DNA of 64,000 bases from Novosphingobium sp. JCM 18896 (GCF_025938095.1 NZ_JAPCZF010000002.1:620001-684000); one strand, 5' to 3'; positions 44,301 to 53,624 are shown, counted from the first letter of the stretch. A program made the numbers and translations. The notes: generated by a model from the letters alone, not told the origin.

Positions 44301-44903
44301 TTATTCGCGTCCGGTCAGTCGATGGACCAGATGTTGCACCGCGTGGCGCGTCTCGGCGAGCGAAGTGCCGGTATCGATGACATAATCCGCGCGCGCGCGC
44401 TTCTCGGCATCGGGAACCTGGAGCTTGAGGATCTGCGCGAACTTCTCGGCCGTCATGCCCGGGCGGGCGAGTACTCGCTCTCGCTGGGCTTCGGGCGGGG
44501 CCGAGACGACGACCACGGCATCGACCTGTTCCCAGCCGCCCTTTTCGAACAGCAACGGAATGTCGAACACGATCAGCGGCGTTTCGGCGTGTTCGGCCAG
44601 AAACGCCTGCCGCATCGCGCCGACCGCGGGGTGGACGATCTTCTCGAGCCGCTTGAGCGCATCCTTGTCGCCGAACACCGCGGCGCCGAGCTTGGGCCGA
44701 TCGACACCCTGCGGCCCGGTGGTGCCGGGAAAGGCTTCCTCGATCGCGGGCAGCAGCGCGCCGCCCGGACCCTGGAGCTGGTGGACCGCGGCGTCGGCAT
44801 CGAACACCGGCACGCCGAGCCCGGCGAACATCGCCGCGACCGCGCTCTTGCCCATGCCGATCGAGCCGGTGAGGCCGAGGATATAGGGCTTGCCTGCGCT
44901 CAT
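44301..44903 (-). CDS. coaE: Dephospho-CoA kinase
   Basis: A 200-residue P-loop kinase that phosphorylates dephospho-CoA in the last step of coenzyme A synthesis. Motifs: GLTGSIGMGKS (10-20), FDADAAVHQL, DIPLLFEKGGWEQVDAVVVV and ERVLARPGMTAEKFAQIL. It overlaps the aroE stop by 4 bases. Confidence 0.96.
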   Translation of the reverse strand: MSAGKPYILGLTGSIGMGKSAVAAMFAGLGVPVFDADAAVHQLQGPGGALLPAIEEAFPGTTGPQGVDRPKLGAAVFGDKDALKRLEKIVHPAVGAMRQAFLAEHAETPLIVFDIPLLFEKGGWEQVDAVVVVSAPPEAQRERVLARPGMTAEKFAQILKLQVPDAEKRARADYVIDTGTSLAETRHAVQHLVHRLTGRE

Positions 44904-45757
44904 GCCGTCAGCCGCGCACGCAGTTCGGCGTCGTGCTCACGCGGCGGGGCCACGCCGAAGAAGCGCTCGAAAGCCTCGGCCGCCTGGCCGATCAGCATGG
45001 CCAAGCCGTCGATCGTGGCGAAACCCGCGGCGCGCGCGCGCTGGAGGAACGGCGTGTCGAGCGGATGGGTGACGATGTCGTAGACCACCGAGCCCGGCGG
45101 CGCATGGCTGAAATCGAAGGCGAGTTCGGGCTGGCCGGCCATGCCGAGCGGGCTGGCGTTGACGATCAAGTCGAGACAGTCCTCGCGATCGTCGAAGGCG
45201 AAATCGGTGGGATCGGCGAAATGATCGAGCGCGATCGCGTGGTGGTCGGTGCCCTTGGCCAGCTCGTCGAGCAGCGCGCGCGCCTTGGCCGGATCGCGGC
45301 CGGCGAGCACGATGACGCAGCCGCGGTCGGACAGCGCCGCGACGATCGCGCGCGCTGCGCCGCCGGTGCCGAGCACGCGCGCCATGCGGAAATAGTGCTT
45401 CTCCGCCAGCCGCGCCGCCAGCGGTTCGAGGAAGCCGCCGGCATCGGTATTGTAGCCGGTCAGCCGGCCGTCATCGCCGCGCACGACGGTGTTGACCGCA
45501 CCGATCCGCGCGGCCAGCGGATCGATCGCATCGAGCAGCGGCATGATCGCCTGCTTGTGCGGCATCGTGACGTTGCAGCCGCGCCAGTTCTCCTGGTCGC
45601 GCACCCGCGCCAGGTAGTCGGGCAGGTCGGCCGGTGCGACGAGGCTGCGGCCATAGCTGCCGTCGAGCCCGAGCTTTTCAAGCCAGAAACCGTGAATCGC
45701 CGGGGACTTCGACTGGGCAATCGGATCGCCGATGACCTCGGCGTAGGCCGTGTTCAC
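44900..45757 (-). CDS. aroE: Shikimate dehydrogenase
   Basis: A 285-residue NADP-dependent enzyme of aromatic amino acid synthesis. Motifs: [29 protein letters not shown] with the catalytic Lys, [36 protein letters not shown] and the NASPLGM strand. The start is the GTG at 45757 overlapping the maf stop (GTGA). Confidence 0.96.
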   Translation of the reverse strand: MNTAYAEVIGDPIAQSKSPAIHGFWLEKLGLDGSYGRSLVAPADLPDYLARVRDQENWRGCNVTMPHKQAIMPLLDAIDPLAARIGAVNTVVRGDDGRLTGYNTDAGGFLEPLAARLAEKHYFRMARVLGTGGAARAIVAALSDRGCVIVLAGRDPAKARALLDELAKGTDHHAIALDHFADPTDFAFDDREDCLDLIVNASPLGMAGQPELAFDFSHAPPGSVVYDIVTHPLDTPFLQRARAAGFATIDGLAMLIGQAAEAFERFFGVAPPREHDAELRARLTA

Positions 45758-46338
45758 GCGGGCAGTTCCTCGAACTGACGCAGCGCGCCGAGCACCGACA
45801 GTAGCGGCATGCCGAGCACGGTGAAGTGATCCCCCTCGATCGCGTCGAACAGCTGGACGCCCAGCGCCTCGATGCGGAACACGCCGACGCAGCCCGCCAC
45901 CGCCGGCCATTCGGCATCGAGATAAGCCTCGATGAATTCCTGCGTCATTTCACGGACGTGCAAGGTCGCGGTCGCGGCATGGGTCCACAGGGTCGCGCCA
46001 TCGCGGACCAGCGCCGCGGCGCTGTGCAGGTGCATCGTCCGGCCCGAGAAGAAGCACAGGTGCGCCTCGGCCTCCTCGCGACTGCGCGGCTTGTCGAAAC
46101 GCTTGCCGTCGACCGCGACCAGCGAGTCACTGCCGAGCACGAGCGCGTCGCGATGCTCGCACGAGACCGCGAAGGCCTTCTGCTCGGCCAGCAACAGCGC
46201 GATCACCTCGGGCGGCTTGCCGGCCTGGCTCTCCTCGATCGCGCGCTCGTCGATATGCGCGGGGATAGCCTGGAAAGGCACGCCGGCGGCTGCAAGCATC
46301 GCCTTGCGCGATCCGCTCTGCGAGGCGAGGATCAGCAT
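45754..46338 (-). CDS. maf: Maf-family nucleoside triphosphate pyrophosphatase
   Basis: A 194-residue Maf/HAM1-fold protein: [57 protein letters not shown], and [27 protein letters not shown]. It hydrolyses non-canonical or canonical NTPs to monophosphates. The ATG at 46338 fits the family length; an upstream ATG at 46380 would overlap ppsR by 32 bases. Confidence 0.93.
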   Translation of the reverse strand: MLILASQSGSRKAMLAAAGVPFQAIPAHIDERAIEESQAGKPPEVIALLLAEQKAFAVSCEHRDALVLGSDSLVAVDGKRFDKPRSREEAEAHLCFFSGRTMHLHSAAALVRDGATLWTHAATATLHVREMTQEFIEAYLDAEWPAVAGCVGVFRIEALGVQLFDAIEGDHFTVLGMPLLSVLGALRQFEELPA

Positions 46339-46348
46339 GAAATCACGG

Positions 46349-47191
46349 TCATAGCGGTTTGGCTCCGGGCGCTGGCTCACCCGCGGCGTGCCGTTCGTTG
46401 AGCAGATTGATCACGGCCGCGGCGGTTTCCTCGATCGAGCGTCGGGTGACGTCGATCACCGGCCAGCCGTTATCGGCAAACATGCGCCGTGCGAACTGCA
46501 CTTCGCGATTTACCTTCTCGATATCCACATAGGCGGTCTCGGGCGCCTGGTTCAGCGACAACAGCCGGTTGCGGCGCACCTGGATCAGCCGCTCGGGCGC
46601 CGTCGTCAGCCCGACGATCAGCGGCCGGCGCAGGCCGAACAGTGCCGACGGGGGCGGGCTCTCGACCACGACCGGAATGTTGGCGACCTTGTAGCCGCGG
46701 TTGGCGAGGTAGATCGAAGTCGGCGTCTTCGACGAGCGCGAGACCCCGGCGAGGACGATGTCGGCCTCTTCCCAGTCCTCCCAGGCGACGCCGTCGTCGT
46801 GCGCGATGGTGAACTGGATCGCCTCGACCCGCTCGAAATAGGCGTCGTCCATCAGGTGCTGGCGTCCGGGCTTGCCTTTGGCCTCTTGCCCGAGCACGTC
46901 CTCGAGCGCATCGGTCACGGCGTCGAGCGCGGGCACCGAGGGCAGGCCGAGCGCGCGGCAATGCTCCTCGAGCCGGGTGCGCGTCTCGCTGTTGACCAAG
47001 GTGAACAGCACGAGCCCCGGATTGGCGGCGATGTCGGTCATGATCCGGTCGAGATGCTGGCGCGAGCGGACCATCGGCCAGAAATGACGGACGACGTCGG
47101 TGTCCTCGAACTGCGCGAGCGCCGCCTTGGCCACCATCTCCAGCGTTTCGCCGGTGGAATCCGACAGGAGATGGAGGTGGAGACGGGACAT
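46349..47191 (-). CDS. ppsR: PEP synthetase regulatory protein (DUF299 kinase/pyrophosphorylase)
   Basis: A 280-residue cytoplasmic regulator that phosphorylates and dephosphorylates PEP synthase or pyruvate phosphate dikinase. The start [25 protein letters not shown], the P-loop [27 protein letters not shown] and [16 protein letters not shown] are diagnostic. This is the gene called RP001 next to the Rickettsia origin and its counterpart next to the Caulobacter origin. The start lies at the edge of the candidate oriC. Confidence 0.93.
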   Translation of the reverse strand: MSRLHLHLLSDSTGETLEMVAKAALAQFEDTDVVRHFWPMVRSRQHLDRIMTDIAANPGLVLFTLVNSETRTRLEEHCRALGLPSVPALDAVTDALEDVLGQEAKGKPGRQHLMDDAYFERVEAIQFTIAHDDGVAWEDWEEADIVLAGVSRSSKTPTSIYLANRGYKVANIPVVVESPPPSALFGLRRPLIVGLTTAPERLIQVRRNRLLSLNQAPETAYVDIEKVNREVQFARRMFADNGWPVIDVTRRSIEETAAAVINLLNERHAAGEPAPGAKPL

Positions 47192-47210
47192 TTCGGCCGA
47201 TCGGGTCACT

Positions 47211-47219
47211 TGTGGATAA
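47211..47219 (-). promoter_or_regulatory. DnaA box, perfect consensus
   Basis: Reads TTATCCACA on the minus strand, identical to the E. coli R1 box consensus. It is the only perfect copy I found in the origin gap. Confidence 0.8.
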
Positions 47220-47440
47220 GTGTCAGCATAAACCACGCGATAAGAGGTCTGACAACTTCGGCAGGGGATTCGCTCCCCGATTCCGGACTCTTCGCCCGGC
47301 ACTTGTGGACATGTGGACGCAGGTTCCCACAGGCTGGGGATAGGGGGGATAAGCCGTGCTTGACGGCGCGGTTCACGGAGTCGGAACCCGCTGCCCCCTG
47401 TTCACGGCGGGACAAATCGGGCAAGGCGCCGCAAACCCCG

Positions 47441-47449
47441 ATATCCACA
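47441..47449 (+). promoter_or_regulatory. DnaA box, one mismatch
   Basis: Reads ATATCCACA; the first base differs from TTATCCACA. It lies beside the AT-rich block, the position expected for a box that loads DnaA onto the unwinding element. Confidence 0.65.
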
Positions 47450-47454
47450 GGGCC

Positions 47455-47502
47455 AATAACTTACAGAATCCTTATATAAATCTATTATTTATTGGATTGG
47501 AC
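47455..47502. other. AT-rich candidate DNA unwinding element
   Basis: Includes CTTATATAAATCTATTATTT and neighbouring A/T bases; this is among the most AT-rich stretches in the window and lies next to the one-mismatch DnaA box. Confidence 0.6.
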
Positions 47503-47511
47503 CTATCCGAG

Positions 47512-48540
47512 ATGCCCGGTCTCCTCCTGAGAACACTGCGCGGCGAGAATGCTGCCGAACGTCCGGTCTGGCTCATGCGCCAGGCGGGACGCTACCTTCC
47601 CGAATACCGCCAGCTGCGTGCGGAGAAGGGCGGATTCCTCGCGCTCGTCTACGATACCGACGCGGCTGCCGAGATCACGCTCCAGCCGATCCGCCGCTTC
47701 GGCTTCGACGGCGCGATCCTGTTTTCCGACATCCTGATCGTGCCCTATGCGATGGGCCAGAACCTGGAATTCCTGGCGGGCGAGGGGCCTCGGCTCTCGC
47801 CCAAGCTCGTCGACAGCTCGCTGGAAGCCCTCAGTGCCGTCCCTGAGCGCCTTTCGCCGATCTACGAGACCGTGACCAAGGTCCGCGCCGGACTCGGCTC
47901 TGGAAGGACCCTCCTGGGCTTTGCCGGCAGTCCCTGGACCGTGGCCACCTACATGGTCGCGGGCGAGGGCAGCCGCGACCAGCACGTCACGCGCGCGCTG
48001 GCCTATCGCGATCCGCAAGCCTTCCAGGCGATCATCGACGCGATCATCGCGGTCACCGTCGAATATCTCGCCGGCCAGGTCGCCGCCGGGGCCGAGGCGG
48101 TGCAGCTGTTCGACAGCTGGGCGGGCAGCCTGGCGCCGAGCGAGTTCGAGCGCTGGGTGATCGCACCCAATGCGGCGATTGTCACCGCGCTCCGGCGCCG
48201 TTTCCCCGAGCTGCCGATCATCGGTTTCCCCAAGGGCGCCGGCGAGAAGCTGCCCGCCTATGCGCGCGAAACCCGCGTCGATGCCTTGGGCCTCGACGAA
48301 ACGATCGATCCGCTGTGGGCGGCTAAGGCCTTGCCCGAAGGCCTGCCGGTCCAGGGCAATTTCGATCCGCTGCTGCTCGAGGCCGGTGGATCGGAGATCG
48401 ACATCCAGGCGCGCCGGATCCTCGATGCGTTCGCCGATCGCCCGCACGTGTTCAACCTCGGCCACGGCATCGGCCAGCACACGCCGATCGAACACGTCGA
48501 GCAATTGCTCGCGCTCGTGCGCGGCTGGCGGCGTCCCTAA
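47512..48540 (+). CDS. hemE: Uroporphyrinogen decarboxylase
   Basis: A 342-residue cytoplasmic enzyme that removes four acetate carboxyls from uroporphyrinogen III in heme synthesis. Motifs: ERPVWLMRQAGRYLPEYR, DAILFSD-type FDGAILFSDILIVP, GFAGSPWTVATYM, LFDSWAG and FNLGHGIGQHTPIEHV. The ATG at 47512 directly borders the origin gap. The 5' UTR must lie in the AT-rich block. Confidence 0.96.
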   Translation: MPGLLLRTLRGENAAERPVWLMRQAGRYLPEYRQLRAEKGGFLALVYDTDAAAEITLQPIRRFGFDGAILFSDILIVPYAMGQNLEFLAGEGPRLSPKLVDSSLEALSAVPERLSPIYETVTKVRAGLGSGRTLLGFAGSPWTVATYMVAGEGSRDQHVTRALAYRDPQAFQAIIDAIIAVTVEYLAGQVAAGAEAVQLFDSWAGSLAPSEFERWVIAPNAAIVTALRRRFPELPIIGFPKGAGEKLPAYARETRVDALGLDETIDPLWAAKALPEGLPVQGNFDPLLLEAGGSEIDIQARRILDAFADRPHVFNLGHGIGQHTPIEHVEQLLALVRGWRRP

Positions 48541-48560
48541 GCCCCGGCTATGGTCGGGCC

Positions 48561-49004
48561 ATGCAACAGGCTCTCGCGATGACCTATCTCTGGCTCAAGG
48601 CCGGCCACATCATCTTCGTGATCTTCTGGATGGCCGGGCTGTTCATGCTGCCGCGCTATTTCGTCTATCACCAGGAGGCCGAGCCGGGTTCGCCCGAGGA
48701 GAAGCTGTGGATCGATCGCGAGCGCAAGCTGCTCAAGATCATCCTCTGGCCGGCGCTGACCGTGGTCTGGGTGCTCGGCCTGGCGCTGGCCATGTCGATC
48801 GGGGCCTTTTCGCAGGGTTGGTTCCACGCCAAGCTGGCGCTGGTCCTGGCGCTGACCGCCTATCACGTCTGGCTGGCCGGCTATGCCAAGGCCCTGGCGC
48901 AAGGCCACTGGAAACTGACGGGCAAGAAGCTGCGTCTGCTCAACGAAGTGCCGGGTATCGCCGCAGCGCTGATCGTCGTGCTGGTCGTGGTCAAGCCGTT
49001 CTGA
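48561..49004 (+). CDS. hemJ: HemJ-type protoporphyrinogen IX oxidase
   Basis: A 147-residue inner-membrane protein with four hydrophobic helices. WLKAGHIIFVIFWMAGLFMLPRYFVYH holds the conserved His of the HemJ family, and GQGWFHAKLALVLALTAYH-like sequence (QGWFHAKLALV) a second. It oxidises protoporphyrinogen to protoporphyrin, the next-to-last step of heme synthesis, so it forms a heme pair with hemE 20 bases upstream. Confidence 0.92.
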   Translation: MQQALAMTYLWLKAGHIIFVIFWMAGLFMLPRYFVYHQEAEPGSPEEKLWIDRERKLLKIILWPALTVVWVLGLALAMSIGAFSQGWFHAKLALVLALTAYHVWLAGYAKALAQGHWKLTGKKLRLLNEVPGIAAALIVVLVVVKPF

Positions 49005-49047
49005 AATTGGCCGTTCTGAAGCCAGCCGTTCCGAAGGGGTCTAGCCG

Positions 49048-49428
49048 ATGTTTTCGTTCCTGCTCGCCGCTGCGGCGGCCAATCAGGTGCCCTTTTCGAA
49101 GGACTTGGACCTCCGCTGTATGTCGGCCTACCTCGTCGTGGCCGGTGATGCCCAGGACGATGCTTCGATCCCGGCCGAGGACAAGGCCGGCATGCAGGCG
49201 ATCGTCATGTATTTCCTCGGCAAGCTCTATGCCCGGCGGCCCGATGCCGATCTGCGCAGCGAAGTGACCAACCTCGTCACCGCGCCTGGCTATTCGGCCC
49301 TGCTTACCGCCGACATCGAGCGCTGCAGCGCCGAGGCCGAGGAACGCGGCAAGTACCTGTCGAGCCTGGGCGACGCGCCCGAGACCGGGAAGACCGACCC
49401 CGCCGGACCCACCGCAGCGAAGCCCTAG
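49048..49428 (+). CDS. Hypothetical exported protein
   Basis: A 126-residue protein from the ATG at 49048. It has a short hydrophobic start (FSFLLAAAAANQVPF) that may be a signal peptide, then an all-helical body with two Cys (LDLRCMSAY and IERCSAEAEERG) and a Pro-rich tail. No family is recognised. It lies 43 bases after hemJ. Confidence 0.7.
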   Translation: MFSFLLAAAAANQVPFSKDLDLRCMSAYLVVAGDAQDDASIPAEDKAGMQAIVMYFLGKLYARRPDADLRSEVTNLVTAPGYSALLTADIERCSAEAEERGKYLSSLGDAPETGKTDPAGPTAAKP

Positions 49429-49444
49429 TTCGGCGCGCGGCCGA

Positions 49445-49473
49445 TTGACGTCGGCGCCGCCCGGACCTATGTG
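49445..49473 (+). promoter_or_regulatory. Probable sigma-70-type promoter upstream of rho
   Basis: TTGACG is followed after exactly 17 bases by TATGTG, about 118 bases before the rho ATG. It gives rho a long leader, as in other bacteria where rho autoregulates through its leader. Confidence 0.55.
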
Positions 49474-49591
49474 AGACATCGTCTCTACCGGCAGTCGACG
49501 GCGATTTTCTGCGCCTTCGCGATCCGCTTTCTCCAAGCCCTTCGATCGGCCGGCCATCCAGACGCTCAAACATCCGCAAATCGGACTCACA

Positions 49592-50848
49592 ATGCATCTC
49601 AAAGAACTGAAAAAGAAAACCGCTGCCGAGCTGGTCGAAATGGCCGAAGAGCTCGAGATCGAGGGTGCCTCGACCCTGCGCCGCCAGGACCTGATGTTCG
49701 CCATCCTCAAGGAAGTGGCGGAAGACGGCGAGGAAATTATGGGCCTCGGCACGATCGAGGTCCTGCCCGACGGCTTCGGCTTCCTGCGTAGCCCGGAATC
49801 GAACTATCTGGCCGGCCCCGACGACATCTACGTCTCGCCGAACCAGGTCCGCAAATGGGGCCTGCGCACGGGTGACACGGTCGAAGGCGAAGTCCGCGCG
49901 CCTAAGGATGGCGAGCGCTATTTCGCGATTACCAAGCTGACCGCGGTCAACTTCGACGATCCCGACGCCGTCCGCCATCGCGTCAACTTCGACAACCTGA
50001 CGCCGCTCTATCCCGAGGAACGGCTGGTGCTCGACACCTCGGATCCGACCAGCAAGGACAAGTCGGCGCGCGTCATCGATCTGATCAGCCCGCAGGGCAA
50101 GGGCCAGCGCGCGCTGATCGTCGCGCCGCCGCGCACGGGTAAGACCGTGCTGCTGCAGAACATGGCCAAGGCCATCACCGACAACCACCCCGAGGTGTTC
50201 CTGCTCGTCTTGCTGGTCGACGAACGCCCCGAGGAAGTCACCGACATGCAGCGCTCGGTGAAGGGCGAGGTCATCTCCTCGACCTTCGACGAACCCGCAC
50301 AGCGCCACGTCCAGGTCGCCGAAATGGTGATCGAGAAGGCCAAGCGCCTCGTAGAGCACAAGCGCGACGTCGTCATCCTGCTCGACTCGATCACGCGTCT
50401 CGGCCGCGCCTACAACACCGTGGTGCCGAGCTCAGGCAAGGTCCTGACCGGCGGTGTCGACGCCAACGCCCTGCAGCGCCCCAAGCGCTTCTTCGGTGCG
50501 GCTCGAAACATCGAGGAGGGCGGTTCGCTCTCGATCATCGCCACGGCCCTGATCGATACGGGCAGCCGCATGGACGAGGTTATCTTCGAAGAGTTCAAAG
50601 GCACCGGTAACTCGGAAATCGTCCTCGATCGCAAGGTTTCGGACAAGCGCATCTTCCCGGCGCTCGACATCGGCAAGTCGGGCACCCGCAAGGAAGAGCT
50701 GCTGGTTCCCAAGGATCAGCTCTCGAAGATGTGGGTCCTGCGTCGCATCCTGATGAACATGGGCACGATCGACGCGATGGAATTCCTGCTCGACAAGATG
50801 AAGGACTCGAAGACCAACGAGGACTTCTTCGCGACGATGAACCAGTAA
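49592..50848 (+). CDS. rho: Transcription termination factor Rho
   Basis: A 418-residue hexameric helicase that ends transcription at Rho-dependent sites. It has the N-terminal domain ([23 protein letters not shown]), RNA-binding cold-shock-like domain ([23 protein letters not shown]), Walker A ([11 protein letters not shown]), [13 protein letters not shown], the Q-loop [17 protein letters not shown], and R-loop [27 protein letters not shown]. The TAA abuts the ATG of the next gene with no spacing. Confidence 0.98.
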   Translation: MHLKELKKKTAAELVEMAEELEIEGASTLRRQDLMFAILKEVAEDGEEIMGLGTIEVLPDGFGFLRSPESNYLAGPDDIYVSPNQVRKWGLRTGDTVEGEVRAPKDGERYFAITKLTAVNFDDPDAVRHRVNFDNLTPLYPEERLVLDTSDPTSKDKSARVIDLISPQGKGQRALIVAPPRTGKTVLLQNMAKAITDNHPEVFLLVLLVDERPEEVTDMQRSVKGEVISSTFDEPAQRHVQVAEMVIEKAKRLVEHKRDVVILLDSITRLGRAYNTVVPSSGKVLTGGVDANALQRPKRFFGAARNIEEGGSLSIIATALIDTGSRMDEVIFEEFKGTGNSEIVLDRKVSDKRIFPALDIGKSGTRKEELLVPKDQLSKMWVLRRILMNMGTIDAMEFLLDKMKDSKTNEDFFATMNQ

Positions 50849-51577
50849 ATGATGGATCTGGCTCTTCTCGCCGCGGCGGCTTCGGCCGCCGCACCCGATC
50901 TCACGACGGGCAACATCTGGGACCTGATCGTCAGGGATTTCGCCAATATCGGCACGCCGACCGCGCTCGCGGCCTTCGCGCAGGTGCTGATGATCGACAT
51001 CGTCCTCGCCGGCGACAATGCGATCGTCGTCGGCGCGCTGGCGGCGGGTCTGCCGGATTCGCAGCGCAAGAAGGTCATCGCCATCGGCGTGCTCGCCGCG
51101 CTGGTGCTGCGCGTGATCTTCGCGCTGACCGTGACCTGGCTGCTCGGCATCGTCGGTCTCGTCCTGGCAGGTGGCGTCCTGCTGCTGTGGGTGGCCTGGC
51201 GCATGTACCGCGATATCCAGGGCCATAGCGGCGCCGAACAGTCGCCGGGCTCGCCCGAGATCGAGGGCGACGAGAAGTCGGGCCTGACCGCCTCGAAGAG
51301 CTTCGCCTCGGCCGCCTGGGCGGTCGCGGTCGCCGACGTCTCGATGAGCCTCGACAACGTGCTCGCGGTCGCCGGTGCGGCGCGCGAGCATCCGGGCATC
51401 CTCATCGTCGGCCTGATCTTCGCGGTCGCGCTGATGGGCGTCGCGGCGAACATCATCGCCAAGTACATCGAGCGCTATCGCTGGATCGGCTGGATCGGCC
51501 TCGCGGTGATCCTCTACGTCGCGGTGAAGATGATCATCGACGGCTGGGCGGAAGTCACGCCTTACGTCTTCGGATAA
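50849..51577 (+). CDS. TerC/YjbE family integral membrane protein
   Basis: A 242-residue protein with seven or so helices and the TerC motifs IDIVLAGDNAIVVGALAAGLP and VADVSMSLDNVLAVAGAA, whose Asp and Asn residues bind metal. Relatives export manganese or support metal loading of exported proteins. The ATG directly follows the rho stop. A terminator follows. No manganese riboswitch is visible, and the gene is transcribed with rho. Confidence 0.92.
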   Translation: MMDLALLAAAASAAAPDLTTGNIWDLIVRDFANIGTPTALAAFAQVLMIDIVLAGDNAIVVGALAAGLPDSQRKKVIAIGVLAALVLRVIFALTVTWLLGIVGLVLAGGVLLLWVAWRMYRDIQGHSGAEQSPGSPEIEGDEKSGLTASKSFASAAWAVAVADVSMSLDNVLAVAGAAREHPGILIVGLIFAVALMGVAANIIAKYIERYRWIGWIGLAVILYVAVKMIIDGWAEVTPYVFG

Positions 51578-51582
51578 AAGGA

Positions 51583-51609
51583 AAGGGGCGCTTCGGGCGC
51601 CCCTTTTTG
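51583..51609 (+). terminator. Intrinsic terminator downstream of the TerC gene
   Basis: AAGGGGCGC and GCGCCCCTT arms with a TTCGG loop, followed by T residues (CCTTTTTG). It ends the rho-terC transcript. Confidence 0.88.
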
Positions 51610-51638
51610 TATCTGCGACCGCAATTACAAACCCCAAC

Positions 51639-51716
51639 CCCGCTCACCCTGAGCTTGTCGAAGGGTGTTGGCGCAACCGTTGGGTATGGTGCTTCGACAA
51701 GCTCAGCACGAGCGGG
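51639..51716. repeat. CTGAGCTTGTCGAAG inverted-repeat element, copy 1
   Basis: The left arm CGCTCACCCTGAGCTTGTCG (AAGGGT) and the right arm CTTCGACAAGCTCAGCACGAGCG are inverted copies separated by about 20 bases. The motif is known to me from intergenic palindromes of many sphingomonads and xanthomonads. It sits immediately after the stop of the oxidoreductase gene (minus strand). Confidence 0.85.
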
Positions 51717-51739
51717 TTTGGTTTATTGCTCTCGCATTC

Positions 51740-52705
51740 CTACGGAACCAGCACCGTCGATCCCGTGGTCTGCCTTGCTTCCAACGCCCGGTGCGATTCC
51801 GCCGCGTCGGCTAGGGCGAAGCGCTGGCCGATCACGGCCTTGACCACGCCGCGACGCATGCGATCGAACAGTCGCTCGGCGGTATGCGCGAGCGCCTCGG
51901 GGGTGGCGATGTAGTCGGCCAGGGTTGGCCGCGTCGCATAGAGCGAGCCGCCGCGCATCAGCTCGAGCAGGCTCACCGGCGGCACCGCGCCCGAGGCATT
52001 GCCATAGCTGGCCATCAGCCCGCGCCGTGCGAGGCAGGCGAGCGAGGCTGACCACGAATCCTTGCCGACGCCGTCGTAGACCACGTCGACCCCATTCGGC
52101 ACAATGGATCGCACCTGCTGTACCAGATCGGTAAACGATCCCGTCAGGCTATGGTCAGCGTTGACGCTCGCGGCCTTTTCGGGCGTACCGGCATGGGCGA
52201 TCACCACCACGCCCTTGTCGCGGAGCCAGGGCACGAGAATCGAACCGACGCCGCCCGCAGCCGAATGGACCAGCGCGACCTGACCGGGCTTCAGCGCGAT
52301 CGTGTCCTCGGCGAGATAGCAGGCGGTGAAACCCTTGAGCATCGTCGCCGCCGCGTCTTCGGAGGATATGCCGTCGGGGATCGCGACAATGCGATCGGCG
52401 GGCAGGATCCGGTGCGTCGCATAAGCCCCAGGCGCCGAAACCGAGCCGACGCGATCGCCCAAAGCGAAGCCGTTCACCCCGCTGCCCAGAGCGACGATCT
52501 TGCCGACGCTCTCCGAGCCGAGCGCGATGGGGAAGGGGGCATCGTAGAGGCCGGTGCGGAAATAGGTGTCGATGAAGTTGAGACCGATCGCCTCGCTCGC
52601 GACCAGCACTTCGCCTGGGCCGGGCTGGCCGGGGTCGAAATCCTCGCGTTCGATCACTTCGGGCCCACCGAACTTGCGGACCACCATGCGCCAGGGCTGG
52701 GTCAT
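51740..52705 (-). CDS. qor: Quinone oxidoreductase (MDR/zeta-crystallin family)
   Basis: A 321-residue NADPH-dependent quinone reductase. Motifs: MVVRKFGGPEVIEREDF, GLNFIDTYFRTGLY, LGSESVGKIVALG and VALVHSAAGGVGSILVPWL, a Rossmann region with the AAGGVG motif typical of zeta-crystallin proteins. It has no zinc-ligand Cys cluster. It is bracketed by two oppositely oriented CTGAGCTTGTCGAAG elements. Confidence 0.92.
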   Translation of the reverse strand: MTQPWRMVVRKFGGPEVIEREDFDPGQPGPGEVLVASEAIGLNFIDTYFRTGLYDAPFPIALGSESVGKIVALGSGVNGFALGDRVGSVSAPGAYATHRILPADRIVAIPDGISSEDAAATMLKGFTACYLAEDTIALKPGQVALVHSAAGGVGSILVPWLRDKGVVVIAHAGTPEKAASVNADHSLTGSFTDLVQQVRSIVPNGVDVVYDGVGKDSWSASLACLARRGLMASYGNASGAVPPVSLLELMRGGSLYATRPTLADYIATPEALAHTAERLFDRMRRGVVKAVIGQRFALADAAESHRALEARQTTGSTVLVP

Positions 52706-52726
52706 CTTTACGCCTCTGTCGTGTTT

Positions 52727-52805
52727 GGTGCTTCGACAAGCTCAGCACGAGCGGGAAGGAGGTCGATCCAAATTCCGCTCATCCTGAGCTTGTCGAAGGA
52801 TGCTG
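52727..52805. repeat. CTGAGCTTGTCGAAG inverted-repeat element, copy 2
   Basis: Here the order is reversed relative to copy 1: GCTTCGACAAGCTCAGCACG first, then CGCTCATCCTGAGCTTGTCG. It lies just upstream of the qor start and just past the stop of the dienelactone hydrolase gene. Confidence 0.85.
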
Positions 52806-52812
52806 GCGCTGG

Positions 52813-53511
52813 TTAGCCCAGGTGCTGCGCGAAGAACTCGGCCGTGCGCTTGTCGGCGAGCTTGGCCGCTTCGTCGTTGCGGCGGACGCCGTGTTCGGCG
52901 GCGAAGCCGTGGTCGAGGCCTTCGTAGTCGTAGAGCGTGACGTGCGGATTGTCATCGAGGCCTTCGTGCATCGCCTTCTGCGCCTCGGGCGGGACGAAAC
53001 CGTCGGCCGTGGGTACGTGGAGCAGCAGCGCCTTGGCGATCGCGTGCGATTCATTGAGCATCTGGTCGATGCCGACGCCGTAGTAGCCGACCGAGGCATC
53101 GATGTCGGTGCGCGCGGCGGCCATGTAGGCGACCTTGCCGCCCATGCAGAAGCCGACCAGGCCGACCTTGGCGACACCGGCTTCGCGGCGGATCCAGTGG
53201 ATCACGGCTTCGACGTCCTGGATGCCCAGATCGAAGTCGTGCTTCATCATGTAGCCGACGGCCTCCTGGAACTGTTCGGGCACGTCGGAATCGAGTTCGA
53301 TGCCGGGCTTCTGCCGCCAGAACACGTCGTGCGCGACGGCGAGATAACCCTGGGCCGCCCAGTCGTTGACCTTCTTCTCGATCCCCGGATTGACCCCGAA
53401 AATCTCCTGGATGACGATGATCGCCCCGCGCGGCGTGCCCGTGGGCTTCGCAACATAGGCAGGGATGGTGCCGGCGCCATCGAGCGTCGGGATCGTCGTG
53501 TTGGTCGTCAT
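52813..53511 (-). CDS. Dienelactone hydrolase family protein
   Basis: A 232-residue alpha/beta hydrolase. The nucleophile is Cys in VGLVGFCMGGKVAYM, the Asp and His fall in HVPTADGFVPP and LDHGFAAEHG, and the N-terminal block is AIIVIQEIFGVNPGIEKKVNDWAAQGYLAVAHDVF. Members open dienelactones or similar esters in aromatic degradation; a broader esterase role is possible. The ATG at 53511 was chosen; no ATG nearer the divergent DUF6489 gene fits. Confidence 0.92.
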   Translation of the reverse strand: MTTNTTIPTLDGAGTIPAYVAKPTGTPRGAIIVIQEIFGVNPGIEKKVNDWAAQGYLAVAHDVFWRQKPGIELDSDVPEQFQEAVGYMMKHDFDLGIQDVEAVIHWIRREAGVAKVGLVGFCMGGKVAYMAAARTDIDASVGYYGVGIDQMLNESHAIAKALLLHVPTADGFVPPEAQKAMHEGLDDNPHVTLYDYEGLDHGFAAEHGVRRNDEAAKLADKRTAEFFAQHLG

Positions 53512-53624
53512 CGTGGCTCTCCTGCGGGGGGTATCTCTCGCGCTATTCCTAGGCCCCGGCGGTGGACTTTGCCAAGGGCGTGTGTCACCCATGCTGCATC
53601 TGCGCAAAGCCCCGAGGAAGCGTC

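Larger units (their letters stand above)
47192..47511. other. oriC: Candidate chromosomal origin of replication (oriC)
   Basis: A 320-base gene-free gap between divergent ppsR and hemE. DnaA-box candidates: a perfect TTATCCACA on the minus strand (47211-47219), ATATCCACA with one mismatch (47441-47449), and weaker boxes at 47304-47312 and 47344-47352. A GTTCACGG octamer occurs twice (47371 and 47400), and there is a small GGGGA/TCCCC hairpin (47264-47278). The last 50 bases before hemE are AT-rich (CTTATATAAATCTATTATTT), a likely unwinding element in an otherwise GC-rich window. The hemE-oriC-ppsR order is the one known from Caulobacter and Rickettsia. Confidence 0.82.

Noticed and set aside
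50849..50860. Manganese (yybP-ykoY) riboswitch for the TerC gene
   Set aside because: The gene starts directly at the rho stop; there is no leader to hold one.
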